From Streptomyces griseus (GTDB lineage: Bacteria > Actinomycetota > Actinomycetes > Streptomycetales > Streptomycetaceae), in the NCBI RefSeq assembly GCF_001715295.1, contig NZ_MDKB01000005.1:435645-499644 (forward strand): a DNA stretch of 64,000 nucleotides, given 5' to 3'. How positions within the stretch are numbered: the stretch's first letter is position 1; every line of letters begins with the position of its first letter. Shown one piece after another: positions 7,887-16,476 of the stretch. A model generated the notes under the pieces. The model made no database searches, was not told the origin of the DNA, and saw only the letters and a program-made list of their open reading frames with translations. The translations under genes and the position numbers were made by a program.

Positions 7887-10800
7887 CTACGCGTCGCCCG
7901 CCGGTTCGGACAGCAGCGGGGTCTGCACCTGCACCACACCCCTGCGCGTAATCAACTGCGCCCGTCCGCACGGAAGTTGCTTCGGCTTGGTGTCATTGAA
8001 CAGGTAGCCCTCCGAGGGCGGGCAGGAGAGCAGCGCGGCGGGCGTGTTGACCTCGATCAGCCAGCGCAGCAGTGAGTCGTTCATCGCGCGGGACGCGCCG
8101 TTGGCGCTGCGGGCCACGATCAGGTGCAGACCGATCTCCGCGCCCTGGGCGAGGTAGTCGAGCAGCGGCCCGAAATGGTTGCTCATGGTGCCGCTGGACA
8201 CCATGTCGTAGTCGTCCACGACGAGGAAGACCCGCGGGCCGCTCCACCAGTCCCGCCGCTTCAGCCGGGCGGGCGAGATGTCGGCGCCGGGCAGGCGTTC
8301 CTTCATGGCCCGGGCGACGCCGTCCACCGCCTGCTTGAGCAGGTCGACGGAGACCGCGTACCCCAGCCGGTGCGACTCGGGGACGCTCTCCAGCAGTCCG
8401 CGGCGGTAGTCGATCAGCAGGATCCGCGCCTCGGCGGGGGTGTAGCGGTCGGTGATCGCCCGGCAGACCGAGCGCAGCAGGTTGGTCTTCCCGGTCTCCG
8501 CGTCGCCCACCACGACCAGGTGGGCGGTCTGGGCGAAGTCGTGCCACAGGACGTCGAGGTGGTTCCCCTCCAGGCCCAGCGGCAGGCGCAGATCACCGTC
8601 CGGGCCGACCTCGGCGTCGGGCAGTTCGGCGGGATCCAGGACCGAGGGCAGGGTACGGACCGCGGGCGCGGGCGGGCCCTGCCAGTGCGCGGTCACCCGC
8701 GCCACCGCGTCGGTGACACCCGCCGCGAGGTCCGCCGCACTCTCGCCGCCGTCCAGCCGGGGCAGGGCGGTGAGGAAGTGGTGCTTGGTCTCGGTCATGC
8801 CGCGGCCCGGCGACTTGGGGATGGTCGCGGCGGACCGCATGTTGATCATGGAGTCCATGCTGTCGCCGAGCCGCAGCTCGAAGCGGGTGCCGAGCTGGTC
8901 CCGCAGCGCGGTGGGGATCTCCGACCAGCGGCTCGCCGCCAGGATCAGGTGCACCCCGTAGTTGAGGCCCCGCGCCGCCAGCGCCGTGAAGGTGTCCATG
9001 AGGTCCATGAAGTCCTGGCGGATCGTGCCCCAGCCGTCGACGACGAGGAACACGTCGCCGTACGGTTCGTCCGCCAGCTCACCGGCGGTCCGGCGGGCGC
9101 GCAGCGTCGCCATGGAGTCGATGCCCAGCTCGGCGAACTGCTTCTCGCGCCTGGCCACCAGCGACTGCACCTCGGCCAGGGTGCGTTGCACCCGTTCCAG
9201 GTCCAGCCGGCCCGTCACCCCGCCCACATGTGGCAGGTCGCGGAGTGCGCCGAGCGAGCCGCCGCCGAAGTCCAGGCAGTAGAACTGGACTTCGCGAGGG
9301 GTGTGGGTGAGCGCCAGCGACATGATGAGGTCGCGTACGAGGGTGGACTTGCCGCTCTGCGGGCCGCCCGCGATGCCGACGTGCCCGCCCGCGCCGGACA
9401 GCTCGGCGATCAGGGGTTCGCGGGTCTGGTCGAAGGGCCGGTCGATGACGCCCACCGGCACCGTCAGCGTGCCGTGCAGTCCGGGGTCGAGGGTGGTGAG
9501 GCCCCGCTCGGCGTGCGGCGCCACGCCCATCAGCAGGACGTCCAGCGGGAGCGGGCGGTCCAGCGGCGGCAGCCAGACCTGGTGTGCGGGCCTGCCGCCC
9601 TCCCGCATGCGGGTCACGGCAAGCGCGAGCAGGGTCTCCTCGCTCGCCTCCTCCGCCGCCGGCTGAGGCTCCGGGTCGGGCGCGGGGAGCCGGGGCGCGG
9701 TCCACTCCGTGCGGTAGGGGACGACCTGGCCGGCGACGGCCGACGGGCCGACCCTGCGGACGCCCTGGTACGGACCGGAGACGTAGGCCGCCTTGAAGCG
9801 GACCAGGGTCCCGGTGTCCTTCTTCAGAATGGCGCTGCCGGGTACCGAGGGCAGTTGGTAGGCGTCCGGCACACCGAGGACGCCGCGGCTCTCCATCGAG
9901 GAGAACGTGCGCAGGGCGATCCGGTACGACAGGTGGGACTCCAGCTGGGTCATCCGGCCCTCGTCCAGCCGCTGCGAGGCGAGCAGCAGATGCACACCGA
10001 GGCTGCGGCCCAGCCGCCCCACCATCACGAACAGGTCCATGAAGTCGCGGTGTGCGGAGAGCAGTTCGCTGAACTCGTCGACCACCACGAAGAGCGTCGG
10101 CAGCGGTTCCAGATCGGCCCCCGCCGCCCGCGCCGTCTCGTACTCGTACGCCGACGTGTAGTTCCCCGCACCGCGCAGCAGTTCCTGACGGCGCATCAGT
10201 TCGCCGTGCAGGGCGTCCTGCATGCGGTCCACCAGGGAGGACTCGTCGGCGAGATTGGTGATCACGGCGGAGGTGTGCGGCAGGTCCTCCAGGCCGAGGA
10301 ACGTGGCGCCGCCCTTGAAGTCGACCAGGACGAAGTTCAGCTTCTCCGAGGAGTGGGTGAGCGCGAGCGCCAGGACCAGGGTCCGCAGCAGCTCGGACTT
10401 GCCGGATCCGGTCGCGCCGATCAGCACGCCGTGCGGGCCCATGCCGCCCTGGGCGGCCTCCTTGATGTCCAGTTCGACCGGGGTGCCGTCGCCGGCGAGG
10501 CCCAGCGGCACCCGCAGCCGGGCCCGCTCGCTGCGTTCGGCGCGCACGGCGTCGAGATCGACGGTGTGCAGGTCGGGCAGACCGAGCAGGGAGGTCAGCT
10601 GCACGTCCGTGGTGAGCGCCTCGCCGTTGTCCGTGGTGCCACCCATCCGGTAGGGGGTCATCAGGGTGGCCAGGGCTTTGGCCCGCCGGGGACCCAGCGC
10701 GTCGGGCCTGCCGAGCACGGACGTGGTCTCCTTGCCCGACCGGTCGGTGCCGACCAGTTCCAGCCGCCGCTCGGTGATCCGCAGGCGCAGGGTGTGGCGG

Positions 10801-11864
10801 GACGGGCGCCAGGGCAGGGAGCCGGACACGTCCAGCGTCACCGTGTTGCGGTAGCCGTCGGTGGCCAGCCGGGAGTCGGTTGGTGTCCGGACGCTGTCCA
10901 GGACCACGAGGCAGTAGGGCTCCTCGGCGCTGGGAACGGCGTCCGTCTCGAACGCGGGCCGCCCGGTCAGTTCGTCGCCGAGCAGTGTCTCCAGGCCGAG
11001 GACCGAGTCGGTGACCAGCCGCACGGGCCCGCCACCGTCGACGTCCGTCGGATGCTGGTTGTGCGGCAGCCACTTCACCCACTCCCAGGCCTCCCGGCGG
11101 TCATGGTCCGCCAGCACGACGATCCACAGGTCCTGGGGTGCGTGGAACACGCTCAGCTGGGCCAGCACGGCGCGCACCATCGCCCGTGCGGCCTCCTCGT
11201 CGGCGGACCGGAGCAGGACGCGCGCGTAGGTGCGCAGGTAGAGCGCGACCGGCTGGTCGGGCACGGTGCCGTACGCCTTGATGAACCGCCGCAGGGCGTG
11301 CGCGGACAGCGGTTCCAGGTCCTCCACCGGCTTGGTGCTCAGCGGTGACAGCTTCGTCGCCAACTGCTGCTCCCCCACCGCGATCCGCACCTCGGCGTAG
11401 TCCGCGTGCGCCGCCCGCCGCTCCCACAGCCTGGCCGTGGGCACCAGGCTCCACAGGGACGCCGGGTCCGGGTGCGACCACGCCTGCGCCTCCCGCTGCT
11501 GGTTGATCACCTTGCGTATGCGCCGGCGGCTGATCGACAGGTACCGCATGTAGTCGCGCCGCTCTCCGAGCAGTGCCCGCTTGCGGTCCCCGGACGCCCG
11601 GACGATCTGCGAGACCAGCATGCCGACGGCCGACAGTGCCATCAGGCCGATGGCGACGTACATCATGGGGCCGCCGCCACTGCCGGGCCGCAGGAAGATG
11701 AGCACCATGCCGAGCGAGCTGAGCGCCATCGGCATGTACGTGATCATGTTGCCCATGGCGCTCTGTGTCTCCGGCACCGTGGGCGGCTCCTGGAGGCTCA
11801 GTTCACCATGGGGCATCTCGGGTCCAAGACGCCGGGGAGGCCTCTTGAAGAGCACCACGCTCAA
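7887..11864 (-). CDS. eccC: Type VII secretion ATPase EccC
   Basis: The product is 1,325 residues, the usual length for a fused EccCa-Cb. The N-terminus LSVVLFKRPPRR...GELSLQEPP matches EccC proteins and supports the TTG start at 11864, preceded by AGGAAGG; the frame stays open far upstream but that stretch lies over eccD. Two membrane helices sit at about 40-58 and 67-86. Three FtsK/SpoIIIE-type ATPase domains follow, with Walker A motifs GATGSGKS (about 485), GGPQSGKS (about 831) and GDAETGKT (about 1119). The Walker B strands are FVLVDFKGG, QFYCLDFGGG and RILLIDYRRG. Domain 1 looks intact; domains 2 and 3 usually bind the substrate signal and have weaker ATPase activity. It is the motor and substrate receptor of the ESX channel. 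The gene is divergent from eccD. Confidence 0.96.
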   Translation of the reverse strand: MSVVLFKRPPRRLGPEMPHGELSLQEPPTVPETQSAMGNMITYMPMALSSLGMVLIFLRPGSGGGPMMYVAIGLMALSAVGMLVSQIVRASGDRKRALLGERRDYMRYLSISRRRIRKVINQQREAQAWSHPDPASLWSLVPTARLWERRAAHADYAEVRIAVGEQQLATKLSPLSTKPVEDLEPLSAHALRRFIKAYGTVPDQPVALYLRTYARVLLRSADEEAARAMVRAVLAQLSVFHAPQDLWIVVLADHDRREAWEWVKWLPHNQHPTDVDGGGPVRLVTDSVLGLETLLGDELTGRPAFETDAVPSAEEPYCLVVLDSVRTPTDSRLATDGYRNTVTLDVSGSLPWRPSRHTLRLRITERRLELVGTDRSGKETTSVLGRPDALGPRRAKALATLMTPYRMGGTTDNGEALTTDVQLTSLLGLPDLHTVDLDAVRAERSERARLRVPLGLAGDGTPVELDIKEAAQGGMGPHGVLIGATGSGKSELLRTLVLALALTHSSEKLNFVLVDFKGGATFLGLEDLPHTSAVITNLADESSLVDRMQDALHGELMRRQELLRGAGNYTSAYEYETARAAGADLEPLPTLFVVVDEFSELLSAHRDFMDLFVMVGRLGRSLGVHLLLASQRLDEGRMTQLESHLSYRIALRTFSSMESRGVLGVPDAYQLPSVPGSAILKKDTGTLVRFKAAYVSGPYQGVRRVGPSAVAGQVVPYRTEWTAPRLPAPDPEPQPAAEEASEETLLALAVTRMREGGRPAHQVWLPPLDRPLPLDVLLMGVAPHAERGLTTLDPGLHGTLTVPVGVIDRPFDQTREPLIAELSGAGGHVGIAGGPQSGKSTLVRDLIMSLALTHTPREVQFYCLDFGGGSLGALRDLPHVGGVTGRLDLERVQRTLAEVQSLVARREKQFAELGIDSMATLRARRTAGELADEPYGDVFLVVDGWGTIRQDFMDLMDTFTALAARGLNYGVHLILAASRWSEIPTALRDQLGTRFELRLGDSMDSMINMRSAATIPKSPGRGMTETKHHFLTALPRLDGGESAADLAAGVTDAVARVTAHWQGPPAPAVRTLPSVLDPAELPDAEVGPDGDLRLPLGLEGNHLDVLWHDFAQTAHLVVVGDAETGKTNLLRSVCRAITDRYTPAEARILLIDYRRGLLESVPESHRLGYAVSVDLLKQAVDGVARAMKERLPGADISPARLKRRDWWSGPRVFLVVDDYDMVSSGTMSNHFGPLLDYLAQGAEIGLHLIVARSANGASRAMNDSLLRWLIEVNTPAALLSCPPSEGYLFNDTKPKQLPCGRAQLITRRGVVQVQTPLLSEPAGDA

Positions 11865-12092
11865 AGGGGATCGCCTTCCTGAGGGGTGCCGGCGGTTGCC
11901 GTGACGCGTCTTTCGGATGACAGGACGCGAAACGCCGGCGGTACGGCCGACGGTGCGGGAGCGCAGGCCGGGCGGTGGACGGAACGGGTCAGTCGATCTT
12001 GACCGAACCCCGCAACGTACAGACTGCACGCACAAGTTAATGTGATCAATCTGACCGCGTCGACCACTGTCCTGGAAGGCGATGAAACGCGC
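11865..12092. promoter_or_regulatory. Divergent eccC/eccD intergenic region
   Basis: These 228 bases separate the TTG start of eccC from the proposed start of eccD, so promoters for both core units should lie here. The stretch around 12030-12055 is less GC-rich (acaagttaatgtgatcaat) than its surroundings, which fits a promoter melting region. I cannot assign convincing -35 and -10 boxes. Confidence 0.4.
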
Positions 12093-13475
12093 TTGACCGA
12101 CATATCCGCGGCACCTCTGTGCCGCCTCACGGTGCTGACGCCCGACCGCTCCGTCGAACTCGCCGTGCCTTCCGACATCGTGCTCGCCGATCTGCTGCCG
12201 ACCCTCGTCGACCACGGGGGCACCGACCTCTACGAGCGTGGGGCGCAGGCCGGCGGCTGGGTGCTCCAGCGCCTCGGGCAGGAACCCCTCGACGACGAGA
12301 ACACCCTCGGCGAACTCGGCCTGCGCGACGGTGAGACGGTCCATCTGCGCCTGCGGGGGGACGCCCTCCCGGAGATCCACTACGACGACCTCGTCGACGG
12401 GCTCTCCAGCCGGCTGCGCGAACGCCCCGACTCCTGGAAGCCGGTGTGGTCGCACCACCTCATGACCGCGCTCGCCCTGAGCGCCCTCGCCGTCGGCCTG
12501 CTGCTCCTGCTGCTGCCCGGCCCCGCGGGGATCAGGGCGGTCTGCGCGGCGGCGACCGCGGCACTCCTGCTGGCCGGCGCGGCGGCTGCCTCGCGCGCGG
12601 TCGGCGACGTCGGCGCGGGGGCCGCGCTCGGCGCGGCGGCCGTCCCCTACCTGGCGCTGGCCGGAGCCCTGGTGCCCCAGGGAGCCGCACCCGACGTGGA
12701 GCTGGGTGCCCGGCTGCTCGCGGGCTGCTGTGCGGCGGCCGGCGCCGCCGTGCTCGCGCTGGCCGCGGTGGGTGCGTGCGCCCCGCTGTTCCTGGCCGCC
12801 GCCCTGGCCGCGGTCCTCGGAGCGATCGGCGGAGCCCTGGTACTCGGCGGCGTCCCGGCCACCGGTGCGGCCGCCCCGCTGATCCTGGCGGTGGTCCTGC
12901 TGGGGCACTTCCTGCCGTCCCTGGCGTTCCGGCTGTCCGGACTGAAGGTGCCACTGCTGCCCACCAACGCGGGCCAGCTCCAGGAGGGCATCGATCCCAC
13001 CCCGGACGAGCGGATCGCCACCCGGGGCGCCGTCGCCGACGGCTACCTCACGGGCCTCTACGGCGCCACCGGGCTGGTGGCGGCGGGCTGTCTCACGGTG
13101 CTGGCGTTCGAGGCGTCCTGGGCGCCGCTCACGCTGGCCGCAGTCCTGTGCGCGCTGCTGTTCACGCACGCACGGGCGATCGGCGGCGCCTGGCAGCGGC
13201 TGGCCGTCCTCCTGCCCGCCGCCTACGGTTCCGTGCTCCTGACGGTGCAGTCCGTCCTGCGGACCGACGACGCGTCCCGGCCGCTGGTGCTCGCCGCCCT
13301 GCTGGCCGCCGGGGCCGTGCTCGCCGTCACGGGCTGGACACTCCCCGGACGGCGCCTGGTGCCCTACTGGGGGCGCGCGGTCGACCTGCTTCATCTGCTC
13401 TTCGCCGTCGTCCTCGTACCGCTGGCCCTGATCGTCGCCGGTCTCTACCAGTACCTGCGGGGCCTCAACAGCTGA
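12093..13475 (+). CDS. eccD: Type VII secretion membrane protein EccD
   Basis: The product is about 460 residues. Residues 1-90 form the ubiquitin-like YukD-type domain (CRLTVLTPDRSVELAVPSD, then LGLRDGETVHL). A cytosolic linker follows, then a C-terminal half made of about eleven closely packed, Ala/Leu-rich membrane helices, ending LYQYLRGLNS. This is the EccD layout; it forms the pore-side membrane barrel of the ESX complex. I prefer the TTG at 12093 (giving MTDISAAPLCRLTV) because GGAAGG lies upstream and EccD proteins start close to the ubiquitin fold. The frame also contains a GTG at 12042 with no ribosome site. eccB follows in the same direction after 115 bases. Confidence 0.93.
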   Translation: MTDISAAPLCRLTVLTPDRSVELAVPSDIVLADLLPTLVDHGGTDLYERGAQAGGWVLQRLGQEPLDDENTLGELGLRDGETVHLRLRGDALPEIHYDDLVDGLSSRLRERPDSWKPVWSHHLMTALALSALAVGLLLLLLPGPAGIRAVCAAATAALLLAGAAAASRAVGDVGAGAALGAAAVPYLALAGALVPQGAAPDVELGARLLAGCCAAAGAAVLALAAVGACAPLFLAAALAAVLGAIGGALVLGGVPATGAAAPLILAVVLLGHFLPSLAFRLSGLKVPLLPTNAGQLQEGIDPTPDERIATRGAVADGYLTGLYGATGLVAAGCLTVLAFEASWAPLTLAAVLCALLFTHARAIGGAWQRLAVLLPAAYGSVLLTVQSVLRTDDASRPLVLAALLAAGAVLAVTGWTLPGRRLVPYWGRAVDLLHLLFAVVLVPLALIVAGLYQYLRGLNS

Positions 13476-13590
13476 CCCGCTCTCCGGCGGCCGCCGCCGG
13501 ACTGCGGACGGATCCCGGCGTCCGGCGGCCCGAGGCCCTGGCACCCCGGGTCTCGCGCGCCGGGCCGACGCCCGGTCGGAAAGGCAAGGA

Positions 13591-15033
13591 ATGCAGTCCA
13601 GGCGGGACCAGGTCCACGCGCACATGTTCGTCATGAGCCGGTTGTCACTGGGGATGCTCCGGGACGACCCGGACGCGCCCGAGTCCGCACATCGGCGGAC
13701 CACGAAGGGGTTCGTGATCGGTCTCGTGGTCGCTGCCCTGGCGGCACTCGTCGTCGCCGTGTACGGGCTGGTGGTGCCCGGTGGCTCGAACGCGTGGAAG
13801 GCCACCGGAACGCTGGTGCTCGACGAACGCTCGGGGGCCCGCTACCTCACGCTCGACGGAGTCCTCCACCCGGTCCTCAACGAGACCTCGGCCAGACTGC
13901 TGGCCGGTGACCGGATGAAGGTGGTGAGCGTCGAGCCCGCCTCGATCAAGGACGCCCCGCGCGGCGCGACCCTGGGCATCGTCGGCGCTCCGGACCCGCT
14001 GCCGCAGGCGAGTGCGCTGAGCCGCGACGCCTGGTCGGTGTGCGCCACCCGGCCCGACGCCGGCGCGGATCCGGTCCTCACCCTGGCCGTCGGCCTGACC
14101 GCCGAGGGCAGGCCCGTGACGTCGACCGGTGCCACCCTGGTCCGTACCGTCCAGGGCGGCACCACGTACCTCCTGTGGCACGGGACCCGGATGCGGGTGG
14201 ACACCGCGAACTACGCCGTGCAGTCGCTGGGTTACGACGCGGACGGAGCCCACCCGGTCCCGGACGCGTTCCTCAACGCCCTGCCGCCGGGCCCGGACCT
14301 GGCGGTGCCGGACGTGGCCGGACGCGGCAAGGCGGGCCCCTCGCTGGCCGGCCGGCCGTCACGGATCGGGCAGCTCTTCGAGGGCTCCGGCGGCCACTAC
14401 GTGCTGACGGAGGGCGGGCTGACGGAGATCACCGCGCTCGAGGAGGCTCTGCTGAAGGGCGACCCGCGCACCCAGCGCACCGCGTACGCCGGAGGGGCCG
14501 TCGTCCTGCGGAAGATCGGTCCCGACGACCTGGCGCGCCACCGGGACCCGAAGGCGGTCCGGTTCGTGGGGGCCGGAGGGGGGACGGTCCCGACCGGCCT
14601 CCCCCGGCCCACCGCGGTCGGTGCGGACGAGGGCGTATGTGCCGTCATCGGTACCGCGGACGGAAGGCCGACGGTCTCGGTCGTCCTGCCTCGCGCGGAC
14701 GGGGTGGGGGGCCGGCCGGTGTCCAACCAGCCCGGAATCACCGCGGGACCGGGGACCGCCGACATGTTCGCGGCGCGCCCGGAGGGTGGTGCCCTCGTCA
14801 CGGCACTCTCCTCGGCGGGCACGGGCACGGCCTACCACCTGGTCACCGGGTCGGGTGCCAAGTACCCCGTGCCGGGCGGTGAGAAGGGCCTCCAGCGGCT
14901 CGGGTACCGGGCGGACCAGGCCGTGCCCGTACCGTCGGGCGTGCTCGGCATGCTCGCGTCGGGACCCGCCCTGGACGACACGCTCCTGCTCACGCGAGGA
15001 CTGGTGGAAGCGCCGGAGAACGACACACCCTGA
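13591..15033 (+). CDS. eccB: Type VII secretion protein EccB
   Basis: The product is 480 residues. It opens with the EccB signature MQSRRDQVHAHMFVMSRLSLGML, followed by one membrane helix (about 41-62, FVIGLVVAALAALVVAVYGLVV). A large extracytoplasmic domain of repeated beta-alpha R-domains follows, with the two conserved cysteines (SVCATRP and EGVCAVIGT) that usually form a disulfide. EccB is a core membrane component with its bulk outside the membrane. An AAGG stretch lies just before the ATG. It follows eccD and is probably on the same transcript; the substrate operon begins about 260 bases downstream. Confidence 0.95.
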   Translation: MQSRRDQVHAHMFVMSRLSLGMLRDDPDAPESAHRRTTKGFVIGLVVAALAALVVAVYGLVVPGGSNAWKATGTLVLDERSGARYLTLDGVLHPVLNETSARLLAGDRMKVVSVEPASIKDAPRGATLGIVGAPDPLPQASALSRDAWSVCATRPDAGADPVLTLAVGLTAEGRPVTSTGATLVRTVQGGTTYLLWHGTRMRVDTANYAVQSLGYDADGAHPVPDAFLNALPPGPDLAVPDVAGRGKAGPSLAGRPSRIGQLFEGSGGHYVLTEGGLTEITALEEALLKGDPRTQRTAYAGGAVVLRKIGPDDLARHRDPKAVRFVGAGGGTVPTGLPRPTAVGADEGVCAVIGTADGRPTVSVVLPRADGVGGRPVSNQPGITAGPGTADMFAARPEGGALVTALSSAGTGTAYHLVTGSGAKYPVPGGEKGLQRLGYRADQAVPVPSGVLGMLASGPALDDTLLLTRGLVEAPENDTP

Positions 15034-15165
15034 CGACCGGCCGACGCCGACCTCAGGGGAATTGAGGTTCTCCTGAGGACAGGACGGTCGAGAGACCGTG
15101 TGTTCTCCGGCGTCTTCGCAGCTCAGACCCATAGCGCAGATGAACAGTCAGATCAGCGGGGCACT

Positions 15166-15195
15166 TTGCTGCCAAGATCCCCTACGCCGTATAAC
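15166..15195 (+). promoter_or_regulatory. Candidate promoter of the ESX substrate operon
   Basis: A TTGCTG hexamer (15166-15171) and TATAAC (15190-15195) are separated by 18 bases. They lie about 100 bases upstream of the first small ESX-like gene, in the 263-base gap after eccB. TATAAC stands out in this GC-rich sequence and resembles a vegetative -10 box. Confidence 0.45.
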
Positions 15196-15296
15196 CTGAT
15201 GATCCGTCGACTGCCGGAGGTCGGGATTCCCGGTGTGGTCGGCCCGCCGTGCACCCGTGGTGCCACCGTGTTCCCGCAGTGTCCAGGAGGACCCCC

Positions 15297-15644
15297 ATGT
15301 CTGATGTCTCCGGTTTCAACGTCAACTCGGCCGACGGACTGTCCAACGACGAAACGGCGATGCTCGATACGCTGAAGACGCTGGACCAGCATCTGCGCGA
15401 CATGGACGAAGCGGGCCGCAAGGTCAGGACCATCCAGGGCCAGGTGCGGGGTGCCTACCAGGCCGTCTCCTCGGAGACGCACGCGGCGGGCATCGACGAG
15501 TGGCTCAGGGCGCACGCCCGCGTCATGGAGCGCACCCAGTTCTTCCGCGAGGGCACCGCGATGGCCAACCGGCTCCTCACGGACGCCGAGCACGAGGCGA
15601 ACAGCTACGCCGCCGGTATCGCCGGGGCGATCAACCCCGGGTGA
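15297..15644 (+). CDS. Small helical ESX-like secretion target, 115 aa
   Basis: The ATG at 15297 has a strong AGGAGG six bases away. The 115-residue product is almost entirely helical: two long amphipathic stretches (about 25-60 and 62-105) around a turn near VSSETHAAGIDEWL, with no membrane segment or signal peptide. No WXG motif is present, so it is not a canonical EsxA/EsxB, but size, helicity and position as first gene of the substrate operon fit an ESX partner protein. It probably pairs with another small protein encoded just downstream. Confidence 0.8.
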   Translation: MSDVSGFNVNSADGLSNDETAMLDTLKTLDQHLRDMDEAGRKVRTIQGQVRGAYQAVSSETHAAGIDEWLRAHARVMERTQFFREGTAMANRLLTDAEHEANSYAAGIAGAINPG

Positions 15645-15650
15645 CCTTCC

Positions 15651-15750
15651 CCGGCTCTCTCACCGCTTTCCTTCACCGGCTCTCTCACCGCCTTCCTTCA
15701 CCGGCTCTCTCACCGCCTTCCTTCTCCCGCTCTCTTAACCGCCTCACGAG
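15651..15750 (+). repeat. Tandem 25-bp repeats between two esx-like genes
   Basis: Three 25-base units (15651-15675, 15676-15700, 15701-15725) differ at only one or two positions; each starts ccggctctctcaccg and ends ttcctt plus two bases. A fourth, degraded unit (15726-15750) runs into the ribosome site of the next gene. The array fills almost the whole intergenic gap. Confidence 0.9.
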
Positions 15751-15760
15751 GAGTTCCTTC

Positions 15761-16060
15761 ATGTCCGTCAAGATCAGCCACCAAGGGGTCCTGGACGCCA
15801 TCAAGAACATGGACGCGGCCCAGCAGGAGATGAAGGAGGCGCTCGCCTGGATGGAGAAGAACTTCGGCGCGCTGCGCGACACCCTCAGCGGTCAGACCCG
15901 TGCCTCCTGGGAGGACTTCCAGGCGGAGCTCGGCCGGATCAAGTTGCAGCTCGACGAGCAGTACGGGGTCGCCCGGACGACCCTCCAGCGGATGCACGCC
16001 CGGCAGATCGACGGTGACCTCGACGGTGGCCGCGGGCTGAGCAATCTCCAGGGCAGCTGA
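15761..16060 (+). CDS. WXG100-like ESX protein, 99 aa
   Basis: The 99-residue product has the length and helix-turn-helix hairpin expected of WXG100 proteins. The turn reads TRASWEDFQAEL, so a Trp sits at the WXG position but with Glu-Asp in place of x-Gly. There is no signal peptide or Cys. GAGGAG precedes the ATG. It probably forms a dimer with one of the neighbouring small helical proteins and is exported through EccC. No clear YxxxD/E secretion tag is visible at the C-terminus, so the tag may be supplied by the partner. Confidence 0.8.
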   Translation: MSVKISHQGVLDAIKNMDAAQQEMKEALAWMEKNFGALRDTLSGQTRASWEDFQAELGRIKLQLDEQYGVARTTLQRMHARQIDGDLDGGRGLSNLQGS

Positions 16061-16094
16061 CCCGACCGCCGGAATTTACGTGTGAGGTGTGAGC

Positions 16095-16472
16095 ATGGCT
16101 GGTGAAGTGAACCCGGGCGACATCTTCCAGTCGACCGAGGGCGTCTATCTCAGGTACGCGAACCAGGAGATCCCCACGTTCCGTCGTGACCTCACGGTCA
16201 AGCCGGAGTATGTGAGCCTGGGATCGAAGCTTCCTCTCGGCCTCGGAAACCCCGAGAAGTGCCCGCAGGCGAAGGCGCTCGAGGGCCAGATGGAGACGTA
16301 CCGCGCCGGCATGCGTACCCGGTACGAAACGGCGCTCACCTTCATGAACAACTTCTCGGCCAGTCTGCGGGACGTGGAGACCAAGCACAGGGATGCCGAG
16401 GACGACTCCACGGGCATGGGTGGTGCCCTCGCCGACGAGTTCTCCGAGATCCTGACCCCGAAGGGAAAGTGA
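16095..16472 (+). CDS. ESX-operon hypothetical protein, 125 aa
   Basis: This 125-residue soluble protein has a short polar N-terminus, a proline-containing middle (LGSKLPLGLGNPEKCP) and a long C-terminal helix with a hairpin (about 60-110). The ATG at 16095 is preceded by GAGGTG; a GTG at 16089 is possible. I know no family. It lies between the WXG100-like gene and the 729-aa secretion target with only a few bases between them, so it is likely a partner or chaperone in the same operon. Confidence 0.75.
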   Translation: MAGEVNPGDIFQSTEGVYLRYANQEIPTFRRDLTVKPEYVSLGSKLPLGLGNPEKCPQAKALEGQMETYRAGMRTRYETALTFMNNFSASLRDVETKHRDAEDDSTGMGGALADEFSEILTPKGK

Positions 16473-16476
16473 CGCC

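Noticed and set aside
8124..11348. A 1,074-codon plus-strand frame over eccC
   Set aside because: Shadow of eccC, whose Walker motifs fix the coding strand. The plus translation is His/Gln/Arg-rich and matches nothing.
11865..13805. Upstream extension of the eccC frame to 13805
   Set aside because: It would overlap eccD on the other strand. EccC proteins start at the KRPPRR motif, and a ribosome site stands before the TTG at 11864.
15651..15750. Reading the tandem repeats as a CRISPR array
   Set aside because: The units are contiguous with no spacers between them.
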